Of a stretch of 64,000 nucleotides of DNA, positions 1 to 11,396 are shown piece after piece. The translations under genes were made by a program, and so were the position numbers. Under the pieces are notes generated by a model. It searched no databases, was not told the DNA's origin, and saw only the letters and a list, made by a program, of their open reading frames with translations. Location of the stretch: the NCBI GenBank assembly GCA_035610365.1, contig CM069433.1, positions 127,614,545-127,678,544 of the forward strand, written 5' to 3'. The DNA comes from Aquatica leii (taxonomy: Eukaryota; Arthropoda; Insecta; Coleoptera; Lampyridae). How positions within the stretch are numbered: the stretch's first letter is position 1; each line of letters starts with the position of its first letter.

Positions 1-10
1 AACAAAAATT

Positions 11-1390
11 TTGACAATTGAAAACTTAACGGCAAGGTTACAAGCAGAAGAACAAAGATTCAATGAAGAAAACAAAAGTGAAAGTGAAACGATGGCATTC
101 AAGGTAGTACATAACAGAAAATGCTATAACTGTGGATCATCAAATCACTTACGTAAAGACTGTAAAAAAGATTTCCATCAATCAAGAAAGTTTAGAGATC
201 AGTGCTGCTGGTGTAAAAAGACAAATCATATCTCAAAAGATTGCTATTTTCGAAAAGATACTGATAAATACAAACAATCCAGTAAAGTAACAAAAACAGC
301 ATTCGTGACAGAAGAAACAACATTGATTAGTCAAAACTGTAAAAACATTAAATGGATAATTGACTCAGGAGCATCATCGCATATGACAAACAATCTGAGT
401 ATACTAGAAAATGTAAGCAAAACAAAGATGCAAATTAAAACAGCAAAATCTTCAGAAAGTATGGAAGGGATCAGCTTTGGTGAGGTAAATACTAATAATT
501 GCATGTTAACAAATGTTCTGTATGTGCCTGAACTTACTAAAAATTTATTGTCTGTTAATGCAATTACAAAAAATGGTGGAATAGTTGAATTTCGAAAAGA
601 AACTGTTTCCATAGCAAAAGGTCAAACAGTACTACACGGTCATAAAAATGAAAACGGTCTTTTTGAAGTAAATTTGGAAAATTCAAGTCAACAAACTGCA
701 TTCACAACGTTCAATAAAGAACATGCAGTGGAATGGCATCCAAAAATGGGTCATCCTTCAAACTCAAGCTTGATCAAATTAATTGGTATGGCAGATGGTA
801 TTAATATAACGGAAGAAGACATAAGCGAACTACAAACTAAATGTGAAACTTGTATCATCTCCAAACAGACACGATAACCTTTTCTAACAGAACGAACAAA
901 AGCTATAAGACCACTCGAATTCATTCATGTTGATGTATGTGGACCACTAGAAGTACTTACGTGGGATAAGAAGAAATATTTTTTGACTGTTCTAGATGAT
1001 TTTACTCATTTTACACAAGTCTATCTATTACAAACTAAAAGTGATGTTGAAGAAATATTAAAAAGTTGCATAAAACAATCAGAAAGTAAATGGAACCTAA
1101 AAACACATAAAATTCGATGTGACAATGGAGGAGAATTCACAAGTACATCTCTCAGAAGTTGGTGCTATAATCGTGGAATATTATTAGATTATTCAACAAC
1201 ACACACACCACAGCTAAATGGAAAAGCAGAACGCCTCAACAGAACATTAACAGAAAAACTACGTGCTCTTTTGGATGATTCAAAACTAAAAAAGGATATG
1301 TGGGGAGAAGCTCTTCAAACAGCTGCATATTTACTTAATAGAACACCTACAAGCTGTACAAATACAACTCCTGCTGAAAAATGGTACCTT
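11..1390 (+). pseudogene. Ty1/copia retrotransposon gag-pol fragment (nucleocapsid, protease, integrase)
   Basis: One reading frame carries the copia domains in order. Two CCHC zinc knuckles lie at residues 38-51 (CYNCGSSNHLRKDC) and 65-78. A retropepsin active site, WIIDSGASS, has its Asp near residue 118. A GAG-pre-integrase segment with the MGHPS signature follows near residue 240. After an in-frame TAA at 875-877 the same frame continues into an integrase core, with Asp in the LDDF motif, Asp in CDNGGEF and Glu in NGKAERLNR. Homology stops around position 1390 after the AEKW segment, so reverse transcriptase and RNase H are missing, and the 5-prime end lies outside the window. The family's role is copying itself through an RNA intermediate. 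This copy is dead by truncation and by the stop codon. The copia assignment is firm because integrase precedes any RT and the protease carries DSGAS. Confidence 0.9.
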
Positions 1391-1399
1391 AGGAAGAGT

Positions 1400-1572
1400 A
1401 CGGTACAGTACAGAGGAAATCGACACCCACGTGGGGCTCAAAATATTCTAAAGTTGTAAACGAAGAACATCTAAACAAGAAATACATCTTAACTTTTTTT
1501 CGTGAAACTATTGTTAAAGTTACTATCGAAAAAAGGAAAGCAAATGGGCAACACCGTATAGTCGTAGAAGAA
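1400..1572 (+). other. dispersed coding repeat of unknown family, copy 1
   Basis: Immediately after the copia fragment breaks off, reading a different frame gives a peptide beginning TEEIDTHVGLKIF and, after a frame change, containing NEEHLNKKYILTF and KANGQHRIVVEEV. The same peptide pattern occurs at 49945-50160 on the minus strand and in part at 51420-51480 on the plus strand. Nucleotide identity with the 50-kb copy looks like roughly three quarters by eye. I do not recognise the family. It behaves like a fragment of a multicopy element, not a host exon, and it may be the sequence that truncated the copia element. Confidence 0.5.
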
Positions 1573-4500
1573 GTATAGCGTATAATTCGTAAGGAATGTG
1601 CATTGTCAGCTTCTATGAATTTACAGCCTTGCCTTTGGGTTTTTTTCATACTCGTTGATAATGACAATCATTCCTTACTCGTTATATCCTATTTTGCATA
1701 TACAATGACTACTTGGTGTAACTCTTTTTGTAATATATAAGGGTTGTAATAAGTACTAGCTTAGTAACGTATTAAAATCATCAGAATAATAATACAAATG
1801 TAAAGCATTTTTAAATTTTGTAACACACCTCGGTGTCGGTTACTTCGGTGCGGTTATCTACTTCGGGTAGCTGAGTGCAGATTTTTAAATAATAATTAAT
1901 AAAACAACACATATGCATATACTCGTCATATAAATACAAACAAAACCTCAAATTACAATAATTAACTTCTACAATTCATAAAATAATCGTTTTCAACATA
2001 AGTGAAAACCCTACCATCGAGCGGCAATTACGGCAAGTGTTGTCTACTGTAACAAATTGAAGATTTACGGTAGCTGTCCAGTTACATAAAGTTTTCGTTT
2101 GACATACGAAGATGAAATGAAATTAACTAACTACACACCTTTGGTCCGTGATTACCCAATCTTGCAGATTTGCAGTTCTTTCTTTATGTAATTATCAGGA
2201 AGTCGGAATAATCGGCGTCAACACTGAGGCCAGAAAAATGTCTAGCCTCAACAATATTAAAACCCTTATGCTACGATTAATAGGAATAAACAGATATACG
2301 ACACACGACAGGTCCAATGAATAGAAGCTTGTTGTTATTATTTCCATTTTTTTTAAATTGCTTTCCAGGATTTTAAATTGCTGCTATAGGTACATATGTA
2401 TATTACAATTTTTATCAAGAAATGTAAATTAAAGCAAAATAGAGAAAGCAGTATAAAAACATTTGTGTAGTATCTTTTGTCACGTTGTCATTGTAACACT
2501 CGTTTTACAATATATTATCTATGGTGATATGTATTTTTAAAATATCTACATCTGTCACATTAACTCTTAGTTGGTGTTACAAATTTGTAGCTTTTTCAAG
2601 TAAATTTTACATAGTAATCATTAAAATAGAAAATATTATTATAGTTTTTCTTGGTAAAGTATTATATCCTAATATAAATTTTATATAATATAATCCTCCG
2701 AAAATTTTAGAAATTGTGAAATTGAATATTTTATAAAGCATTAGTTAAATCTTATTAAATTTGAATCTACTAAATGGGATTGCGAATGTTATCGTTTTGA
2801 GGGATATTTATTTAAATGTTATAACGGTTACTCTTGTTTCAAGTCGTAAATTGACATATTTTAGTAGATGTTTTAAATAATAGAAATATTCCCAAAAGTT
2901 GAAATTTAGTACTATCATTGCTTTGTTAAACTACGTTTTTAGCCTTAATTTTTACAACCTTGTTTTCGTTTTCTTTACAGTGTTTACCTATTTATTTAAT
3001 TACTTGTTTACTTAAGTATTATTTTTACATTTATTCTATCGCTGTACTTCGATTGCTCCCCTAACTAAATATTTTCTATAGGCTATACACTTTTAAGATA
3101 CGTTATATTGATTATTATTAAATCTTTTAAATGTTTGATATTCTAAAATAATCGCACGGATTGAGGTCTATTTGACTGTTTACTAAATACATTCCTAATC
3201 CGCGTTCAACATTACACGATTTATTCTACAAGAATGTAAATTATGTAATTTCAAATAGCAATTTAACTAAAAATTAAGCTGCGTCTTAAAAATTAAAAAA
3301 TGCTATGTTTTTCATACAATTTCAACAGAATTTGTTTAGAATCATGAACAGTAAACTACCGTTAAAAGACTAACAGATGTTAATTGTGTTGATAGTTTTA
3401 GGTGGCACTTATACTTCATAGTAGCAATGACAGCAAGAACTAAAAACTTTAAACACCACTCCGTCCGTTGTTTAGGAATTACTGTAAATATTAAATAGAG
3501 ATTGTTGGGACAAATCAAGATGCTACCCAATTTAGATTGAACTAAGGCTTGTACAATTCTTGTTCAATAATTTGTGTAGTGTAAAGTTGTAACTTTCGTT
3601 TGATTTTCGTACGTTTACTTGCGAGAAGGACTCGTAAAGTGCTTTTGTTCTCGCCACTAGTGAAAAACGTTCTGTTGTGGAACGAATTGTACGTAATGTT
3701 TTTTTTGTATTTTTATTCAATTCATTTGTTTTTTGAGCATCCTTCTTGGAAGATTCTACGCCATAGTTTCCAAATACAGTAAAAGAAACTGAGTTAATTC
3801 ATTCACAAAATTCGTTTAGGAATGAGAATTCTTGAGTATATACGACTCAATAGTGTAGTAGCTTTCGGAGGGCTTTTCCCAAACAATTCAGTCATAGTTT
3901 ATAGTCTGAGAAAATGAGAAGTTTTTAATGAAACTAAATTAAGGGAAATTATCCTATCTCGCAAATATTACGGTCTCGATGATTTACTTAAAACCGCGCT
4001 AACTAGCGTACCGTGGAATCATGTGAAGTTTTTTTTTGTGTTACATAATTCATCTTCGCCTTTACAGCGGATTATTGTTTTTCTTATATATCAAGTACAA
4101 CTCTGCGATCAATATTGGCTTTAACCACCTAAAAGTCATCTCTACCAACAAAAACCGGCCCAATAAGAATAAAAATGTGGTAGTACCGAGTCCTTTTTGG
4201 GGAAGCAAGTTTAGTAGTTTTGGTGTAAAAATGTATTTGTGAAACTTAAGTTTAGCAGTTTAAACTTTGTTTCGTTACCTTAACGGATTTACTTGCTCAT
4301 CACACTCAAATCAAGTGTTCTGTTATTATCTTGCAGAAATTCTGTTCCCTGCATATGTAATTTACTTTTGAAGTCGATTCATCAGGTGTCGCACCAACTC
4401 TCTAAACCACGTCGGCTACTTTGCCTAAGAACTTTGGTCAACCACGAGTATTTATGACTAAATTAATTGTGCCGAATTGTTTTGCTAATAATTGCAAAAA

Positions 4501-4864
4501 AACTGAAACATAAGTTTGTGAGTGCTTAATACGAATTCATATATATCGACAATTTGGTTCTTTGCTTTGTGTAAATTCAAATTCCGTGATTAAAGATTAA
4601 AGATAATTAACCAATATTTAGAACTAAATTTCTAAATTTTAAGTAACGATCAGATGTAACCTCGGCTGTACTAATGTAACTAACAAATATTTTGTTTTTT
4701 TTAATTAATTGCTTCATTTTGCTGTCAAAGGCATTTGTATGTACCTTTTAAATTTTCAATCACATCCATTTCATTTACGCTTTATTAAATTTACGTTCAA
4801 CTAAGCTTTGGTACATTTATTTCGTCAGTTTTGTCAGTGCGCTAGTTAAATTAATTTAGATTTT
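1573..4864. other. AT-rich noncoding stretch
   Basis: I see no convincing gene, RNA gene or terminal repeat here. The open frames present, such as those around 3342-3782, are short and low in complexity and overlap on both strands. The stretch may hold old element debris that is too decayed to read. Confidence 0.6.
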
Positions 4865-4867
4865 TTA

Positions 4868-5039
4868 GGACCACTTGCATAAACAAGGTTTAAACTTCAA
4901 TCAACTGAACTTGGTTTAATTTTAAAATATTGACATACTATTGGTTTGCACAAAAACGGGAACTAATAATATGTCAGTATTTTGAAATTAAACCAAGTTC
5001 AGTTAACTGAAGTTTAAACCCTGTTTATGCAAACGGCCC
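4868..5039. mobile_element. Tourist/Harbinger-type MITE (fold-back), TTA target duplication
   Basis: The two halves of this 172-bp unit are inverted copies over nearly their whole length. The left end reads GGACCACTTGCATAAAC and the right end, reverse-complemented, reads GGGCCGTTTGCATAAAC. The arms continue as matching inverted sequence around the words GAACTTGGTTTAATTT and AAATTAAACCAAGTTC. The unit is flanked by TTA at 4865-4867 and TTA at 5040-5042. Three-base TTA/TAA duplications together with GG-starting termini are typical of PIF/Harbinger-derived non-autonomous elements. It has no coding capacity. Confidence 0.85.
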
Positions 5040-5042
5040 TTA

Positions 5043-5899
5043 TAAAATTTTGTCATTCTAATTTAATTTAGTAATTTTTGTTTTGTTTTAAAAACTTTAT
5101 CGTAACTTGCAACAAAGTTTTTAATCAATTCACCTGTTCGCAAGTCAATTATGTTTTGCTTTTAGAATTTAGTGATTTTAGGCACTGAAAAGTACGTTCT
5201 AATAATGTGTACACCGCACTCTTTCAGTTGACGAAGATTAGTGGCCTTTTGTTTTGCTGTTTCTTACTGAATCTGTCCCCTTTACCAAATTTTGCCTTTT
5301 GATTTTACGTTTTGAGATTTATAACTAACCATAAATTTTTATTTTGATTTAATTGACCTTCGTCTTCATTGAGCACTAAGCAAAATCATTGTTTGTGTTG
5401 CTTTAATTCAAGCATTTCTTTAATAACATCTTTGGCACGTAACAACGAGCATAAAACAGTAACCTGTCTACTAGTTGCTAACAGTAAAGTCGACCGTAAG
5501 TACTTTACTTTTATATATCAAGATTACCTGAACTTTTCTTATGATGGTTTTAAATATTTTCTATATTCATCACTATAAAGGCTGTTTTGTGCAAATTTTA
5601 ACTTAGCTTGTTAGAAAAATTATTTTTTGATGTTTAAATAATACTAGACAATATGCTTACAATGGAAAGAATGTAGATGAAACTCTACGGTAAAATAATC
5701 ATCAAATAGTAATCTGGAGTGTTTGTTAATAGAATCAAATTTTATTATAAAAAAACAGGATAATTGTCCGTGTTGTCGTTATTACATAAGCTGAGCTTAG
5801 ATCGGAGGTCGGTCTATAAAAGCAAGACTTCACGTTGCAATTAATCAGTTTATTCCAGGCTCTGCAGATGTCCACTGCGACGTGTGACAAAAGCTCAGG
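5043..5899. other. AT-rich spacer
   Basis: No supported gene or repeat was seen. Short open frames at 5369-5578 and 5735-6001 have no recognisable motifs. Confidence 0.5.
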
Positions 5900-6160
5900 T
5901 TGTGTGATAACAACAACATGAGAAATATTCAGAATGTAATATTGTAAAAGTAACCCAGTTAGCAAAGCAAGTTTACCAACAAGATTTATGCAAGGTTTCA
6001 ATCACAAGTATGCAAGCTTGCATCAATCGTGTCATAACAAGGTTGTAAGGTTATGACAACCCTTTGACAATGTTGTTAGTTGACACCCAGCAAGGTTAAT
6101 TTGCAAGTGAACTGTAAGGATATATAACAACCCTGTAACAATTGTAATAAAAAATAGAAA
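5900..6160. repeat. cluster of degenerate AACAAGGTTGT-type units, probable left end of a DNA element
   Basis: This stretch is built from degenerate words such as AACAAGGTTGTAAGGTT, ACAACCCTTTGACAATGTTG and ACAACCCTGTAACAATTG. A similar cluster lies at 9530-9690, on the other side of two minus-strand element genes. I infer that the two clusters are subterminal or terminal repeats of the same decayed DNA transposon. Exact termini and a target duplication could not be fixed. Confidence 0.4.
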
Positions 6161-7280
6161 ACACACAATAATAATAATAAACGTGCAAAATATAAATATA
6201 TATTTATCGAAAGCAAAAATTCTTATTACCACGGCAGCAGTCGGAACACAGACCTCTGGGTGTGAGCTTGAATGAAAGTAAAATCCACAGGCGTGAATTC
6301 CTTTAAATTATTTGCAATTATAACATATTACACTAACTATTTACATTAAAATGAACATTATTTGGATTAAAACAATATTTGGGCGCCAATCACCTTTAAA
6401 TTGGCAATACATAAAAAGCATAAAAATCTTATAACTATTAATCGATATCAAATTCAAAAGTAATAAACGTTTAATTTGTTACGGAGTATGTATTCCGAAA
6501 AGTTTTTGATAACACAATTTAATTAATTTGAATTTAAAATGTGTTACGTAGTAGAATAACTACAATTTGACTCACCATATAATATATCGTTATCTGAGAT
6601 CTATTATTTATAGCACATTCTTTGTTCAAGTGATAAGCTTCCTCCAGAACAAAATAACGAATCAACCGAATGTACATTGGAAAGCAAAAACAGCAGGAAA
6701 AAAACCAAAAGATAGAAATCTAATGAAGAAAAAATCCAGTAAAGAAAAAGACCCTAAATATAAATAATTAGAATGGTTTTTATTCGACATGAAATCACTT
6801 AAGTTGATTTACATACAACGGCCTTGAGAATAAATTCATTTGTTAATGCATTGCGTCACATTGTGAAATCACTAAAAATGTTGAATTCAATAGAAAATTA
6901 TATCGGAATAAAAATAAACTTACCAGCAATTAGTTAGAAACAATAAAATTTAATTTGTATGAGTTTTTACGCCATTATTAATAAAATTGTCTTCCTTTCA
7001 ACACTTACTACGTGCAAGCCTAAAGATGGCTCAAACCGAAGTACGAACAAAAATAGATTGCTCGGTCGATTCGAAGTACGACGCGACGTTGCCAAACTGA
7101 ATAAATTTAAATGCAAATTAGCTGCATAAAATAAACGAATGCAAAATTGAATTTTAATTGTAATGAATTCTAACGGGACGTTACAAAATCAAATAACAAT
7201 AACATATCAAGGAAATAACAAGAGTTATTAAAGAACTTCATAAAAATAATTTATCTCAAAATATTATTAACTAAAAACGG
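6161..7280. other. AT-rich interior of the decayed two-gene element
   Basis: No gene can be supported here. A Lys-rich open frame at 6567-6767 has no family signature. By position the stretch is probably the interior or 3-prime untranslated part of the element whose genes lie at 7281-9051 on the minus strand. Confidence 0.4.
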
Positions 7281-7947
7281 TTACAAATGTGGGTTCATAT
7301 TTAAGCAAATCATACATATTTCTAATTTAATAATGAAATAATAAATTAAGCTCTCTATTGCTTTTGCTCCAGCCTTTGATTCCTGCAACAAAAACAATTT
7401 TATAAATTGTGAAAATTCAAGTAATTTTTCTAAAAAACCCACCTTCTGTTTTTTCTTACTTTCAGCTACTTGGTTCTGCAGTAAACGTCTCAGTATACTG
7501 CAAATATTTGACCAAAAGCCGTCCAACAATTGACAAAATGCGTTTCTGAAAAACAAAATTAAGTACATTTATAAAACATCCTTAATTAAATATTTAGATT
7601 ATTGAAATAATTATGTACCTAGTAAAAACCTACCAATTGTTTTTTAAATTTTGCGTTTAGTAGTTTTTGGTCAATTATTGAAAATTCTTCTTCAGAAGAA
7701 ACAGGAAGACTTCCGATTAAATAAGAGGTTTCATTTTTTATGCGTCAATCTCAGTTGATTGTTTTTCATTTCGAAGTAACATGTCAACTTTTTTTTCAAT
7801 TTCCTTGACAGCAGTATACAGGTCGGACATAATTGTAATTAGTTGACCTTGCCGTGTTTTTAAAAAATTAATGTCACTCTTATCTAAAATAATAGGGGGG
7901 AAGATAAAGGTTACTTGAACTTCCATAGGTATGGCCAGAGCGAACAT
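7281..7947 (-). pseudogene. DUF4806-like protein of a DNA transposon, decayed, with two introns
   Basis: The minus strand encodes a coiled stretch ending KEIEKKVDMLLRNEKQ (7760-7800). After a frame break comes a segment of the type EEEFSIIDQKLLNAKFKKQL, which matches the start of the DUF4806 domain. A further exon reads ICSILRRLLQNQVAE, matching the conserved second half of that domain. Two GT-AG intervals separate the pieces, at about 7547-7633 and 7383-7459. DUF4806 proteins are multicopy in many insects and usually accompany a transposase-like gene. Here that partner lies just upstream at 8159-9051 on the same strand. The molecular function of DUF4806 is not known to me. Stops and frame changes make this copy nonfunctional. 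Confidence 0.55.
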
Positions 7948-8158
7948 AGTATGTAGATGTAGGACTGGATATATTGATTAGAAATTAAGTTTCTGCAGGG
8001 GGAAGGGTGGAAGAGATTAGTCCATGACCACTTGATGACAGCAATGTCTTTGCAAATTTTTCCTGAGCAATTAATGGTGATGTTGGTATATTGTCAGCTT
8101 TAGGAGGTTCTGGTTAAGGAGGTTAAGATTATTCTTTCCATCATCTTCATCGGAACTT

Positions 8159-9051
8159 TCACCAGGAAATAAAACTTGATTCTTTTTTCTTCTTTGTGCA
8201 AGAGTAATAAATAGTGTGACCTTTTACACCAAGAATAAACGACTTAACCGGTGCATCACAGATGAATCCTTTAATTTCAACAGATATAATCTTCGCATTG
8301 ATTAAAGTACCTTCATGAAGTAACTTCAATGCCACCTGTACAAATGTTTCGAGATAAGTTATGCAATTTGATGGTTTACTTTTGTCCACATAAATATCAA
8401 TTAGAAATATAACTGATTTTATTGACGGTATATTGCAGATCAATGCTAAAATAGGCTATACTTCACATGGAGTACTTTTGTATAACGGCAAGCCATCAAT
8501 ACCTATTAGTATGTTTAAAATATTTACCTTTTTCTTAACAACTCCCCACAGTTGTTTAATGCCCTTTTCTATTCCCAGATGAGAGTCCTAGCATCAGAAG
8601 GTAAATAAAAACATTTGTGCATTCTTAAAACACACAATAAAGCAGAAATAGCAACATGACTTAACTTAAATTGAATTGCCCAATCTCTTAATTTATCACA
8701 AATGTCGGTACTGTCTGAAGAAGAATAGGATTCATTAGCTTCATCAGAAGAGTAATCAAAGAATTGATTTTCATTAAATGATTGAGGAACATAAGCATTT
8801 GTTTCAATTCGATCAAGACAGTCAAGGTTAGAATTACCTTCGTCATAAGGTATTTCATTATCTGCATTTAAATTATCATTTTTTGAAGGAGTAGCACAAT
8901 TAATAACATTTAATTGTTCACAAATACTTTGTCTTTTATTTTTACTAACATAAGCAGGCCCACTCACTGTTTTCTTAATACACTTCAATCTTCCTTCTCT
9001 CGACATTTCGATAAATGGTTGTTGTGAAAGATATAATATATGTACATACAA
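8159..9051 (-). pseudogene. transposase-domain-like protein of an insect two-gene element, decayed
   Basis: The first open part (8569-9051) has an acidic Ser/Asp-rich region and then the block DKLRDWAIQFKLSHVAISAL followed by a PSDARTL motif. This block is characteristic of a widespread uncharacterised insect element protein. After a break, the minus strand at 8460-8520 reads LIGIDGLPLYKSTPCEV. The piece at 8159-8443 contains IKGFICDAPVKSFILGVKGH, the best conserved block of the same protein family. The order N-terminal block, GLPL-KS block, ICDAP block is as expected. Frame changes and stops break the gene. It lies upstream of the DUF4806-like gene on the same strand, so the two probably formed one element. 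I do not know the reaction mechanism or superfamily. Confidence 0.65.
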
Positions 9052-9529
9052 AATTATACCTTTATAACAAATTTAAAAAGTACTAATTTAAATTAATTTA
9101 TAGTTTAAGGTAATGTCAAATCTTTAATTTGTGATATTAAAGTTTCTATAACATGGAGCTTCCTTGCTAGACTGCAGAAGGATTTTAAAACTTAACTAAT
9201 GCAACTATATGTAATCTAAATCCCGAAATGATTTACTACACCCCTATTGTTTTCTGTGAGAATACCAGAGATTACCACGTATAATTATAGTACACTAAGT
9301 AGGCAAAACAAATGCTAAAAAGCGTGCTGTTAATATGCATGATACATTTATGTAACGTAAAACATCTTACCTTTAACACTTACAACAATTAATGTAGAAA
9401 CTTACAACAAACTTATTCTAACAACACGTGTTTTTGAGTTGCAATATAACCTTAAAAAACAGCGGGTTAACAGCGTTCACATTTGCGCTTGTTGAAATTA
9501 AGTTGCACTTTAAACCTTGTTGTCACTGC
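9052..9529. other. AT-rich spacer between element gene and terminal repeat cluster
   Basis: No gene was recognised. The stretch probably holds the promoter side of the minus-strand transposase-like gene. Confidence 0.4.
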
Positions 9530-9691
9530 TGTCGTAAACGTTACTTGACAAGATTGTTATATCAACTACATAACAATGTTGATCAAGTAGTTGATATGTT
9601 TGTCACAACGTTGCAACAGCCTTATATTAACAAGCTTGATACGACAATTATGTAACAAGAAAATAACAAGGTTGTTACAAGGTTCTCTGCT
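9530..9691. repeat. second AACAAGGTTGT-type repeat cluster, interrupted by the gypsy element
   Basis: Words such as AACAAGGTTGTTACAAGGTT and ACATAACAATGTTGATCAAG repeat here and resemble the cluster at 5900-6160. The gypsy LTR begins directly after it, so the retrotransposon probably landed at the end of the older DNA element. Confidence 0.4.
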
Positions 9692-9695
9692 ATCT

Positions 9696-11262
9696 TGTAA
9701 TAAATCGGAAGTCCGCCGCATATTTGTATTCAAAAATTTTTATAATTTCAATCAAATTACGCGTGAACTTAGAACCCTACGCATCTAAACCCCTTCCTGA
9801 CCGACGAAGCGCGCGCCATACCCCTCTCCTGTGTCCTCATACGTGACCCGCTATAAAAGGAGATCCCCTGAAACAAACTTCACTTAGCCTTACTTAGCCT
9901 TAATCCTGTTTACCTGTGCTCTACTTACCTGTAAACCGAATTAACCTGCCGAAATCCAGTAACGACAACCTCGCACCGTCTCTTGATAATTCTATCCGTT
10001 TTAATAATTAACCAGACCGTCCGCTATTCACCTTGCTAATTCTCTAATCCGTTTATTCAATAACAACCGCTACGTCTTGGCCTTCTCTCCTGAAACCGAC
10101 TAATTATTCCTGTTACCAGAACCTGTTACACCGAACTAACCTGTTAAAATTTGATATTCCTGTTAACACCGAACCTCGCACCGTCCCTTGATTAATTCTT
10201 TAGTAATTGCACCGATTAACCTGACCAAACGCGATTCACCTGGCCCATTCTTTCGCTTGTTTTGTGTTTCGATAAATCCTCGTACTGACCAGATTTCTTG
10301 TATTTATTCATTCACGATTGTTGACCTGTTAGTAAGTTCACCGTTTAAGTAATTTCCAGTCCAGCCTTGTACCGAAACCAGTAGCATCGCAGTGCTAGAA
10401 TAGTAGGAGTTTAAGTGTACAAAGTAACTAAGCCTTTTGTATCGGGGTACTCGCTACAACTGCTTATTTACAATTGTTAACTTACCCTCGACAAACTCTG
10501 TTACAGACTACAGTTAACTCGGTACGTTTGTAATCGTTTAACCACCTAGCGTAAGGTGAATTCTCGAGTTTAACAAAAATAGTGCATTGGGGAACCGTAG
10601 CGTAGATTTGTTATAACTCGTTGGTTTATCCACCTGCAACGTATAGATTCACAAGAGCTAAATCTACGAGCATATTAAAACAACAATCACCTGAATTCAA
10701 GTATCAATCGTAGTATGTTCAATACGTTTTCCTGGTCGAATTAAATTGTATTAACTTCTCGAATCACCCTGGTACTCAGAATTAATTACCTGTAGAAATA
10801 CCGTTTGCAATTAAGCCTGTAGTTTATTATCTCCGTTTAATACTTACCTGCAATTAGTACAAAACACGTGTTGTTAACCTCAACAAGCAATCACACAAAC
10901 TTCCCGTATTATTGTCAACCTGATCCGAAATAAATATTGTAGATCCAGTTACTTTGCACAGTAATCCTTTCCCGTAATTATCCGATTAACTCACCCACGT
11001 TCTTTACTATATTTATTGTATTTATCAGTACTAAAAATTACAACTTTCAGATATAAACGGAAGTCGATCGCAGTGTTACCATTACTTGGGGAATTACAGG
11101 ATTGGTTAAATAAAATACATACAATACTTTTACTATACTACATACAGTGTATACCGTAAATAAATACAATTGTCAACTTTGTAAATTAATTAACTCTTAA
11201 ATTAATTCTCTACCTTAGCTGAGCTACCCAACCAGTAACCTGAACCAGTACGTATCAGTACA
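9696..11262 (+). repeat. gypsy 5-prime LTR
   Basis: The LTR starts TG and ends CA and is duplicated at 15838-17403. It is long for the family. A TATA box lies only about 155 bases in, so the transcribed R-U5 part must be most of the LTR if the poly(A) signal near 11158 (AATAAA) is used. Within it, segments near 9949-10030 and 10162-10238 resemble each other (both contain CCTCGCACCGTC followed by TTGAT and end in ATTCACC), an old internal duplication. Confidence 0.95.
9852..9885 (+). promoter_or_regulatory. gypsy LTR core promoter: TATA box and initiator-like site
   Basis: TATAAAA occurs at 9852-9858 in a GC-rich context. An arthropod initiator-like TTCACTT lies with its A at 9882, 30 bases downstream of the TATA start, which is the classical spacing. 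The same arrangement recurs in the 3-prime LTR with TATAAAA at 15994-16000. The start site is inferred, not measured. Confidence 0.65.
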
Positions 11263-11268
11263 AAGAAG

Positions 11269-11286
11269 TGGCGCCCGAGCAGGGAC
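11269..11286 (+). other. primer binding site, tRNA-Lys-like
   Basis: TGGCGCCCGAGCAGGGAC lies six bases downstream of the LTR end. It begins TGG, as expected for pairing with a tRNA CCA end. It differs at one position from the well-known tRNA-Lys3 primer site, so tRNA-Lys is the likely primer. Confidence 0.85.
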
Positions 11287-11396
11287 CCCAGAAACTGTGA
11301 CCTAAAAGTGAGTACTAATTAATTAACCAGTAGATTTGTTTAGATTTTGGTTGGCGTCCGAGCATTTATTCCAGTCCGAAAAATCCAAAATCTAAG

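Noticed and set aside
1835-1880. Short CTTCGGTG/CTTCGGGTAG repeats as a regulatory array or small RNA
   Set aside because: Only two or three imperfect words are present, with no stem of useful length and no neighbour gene.
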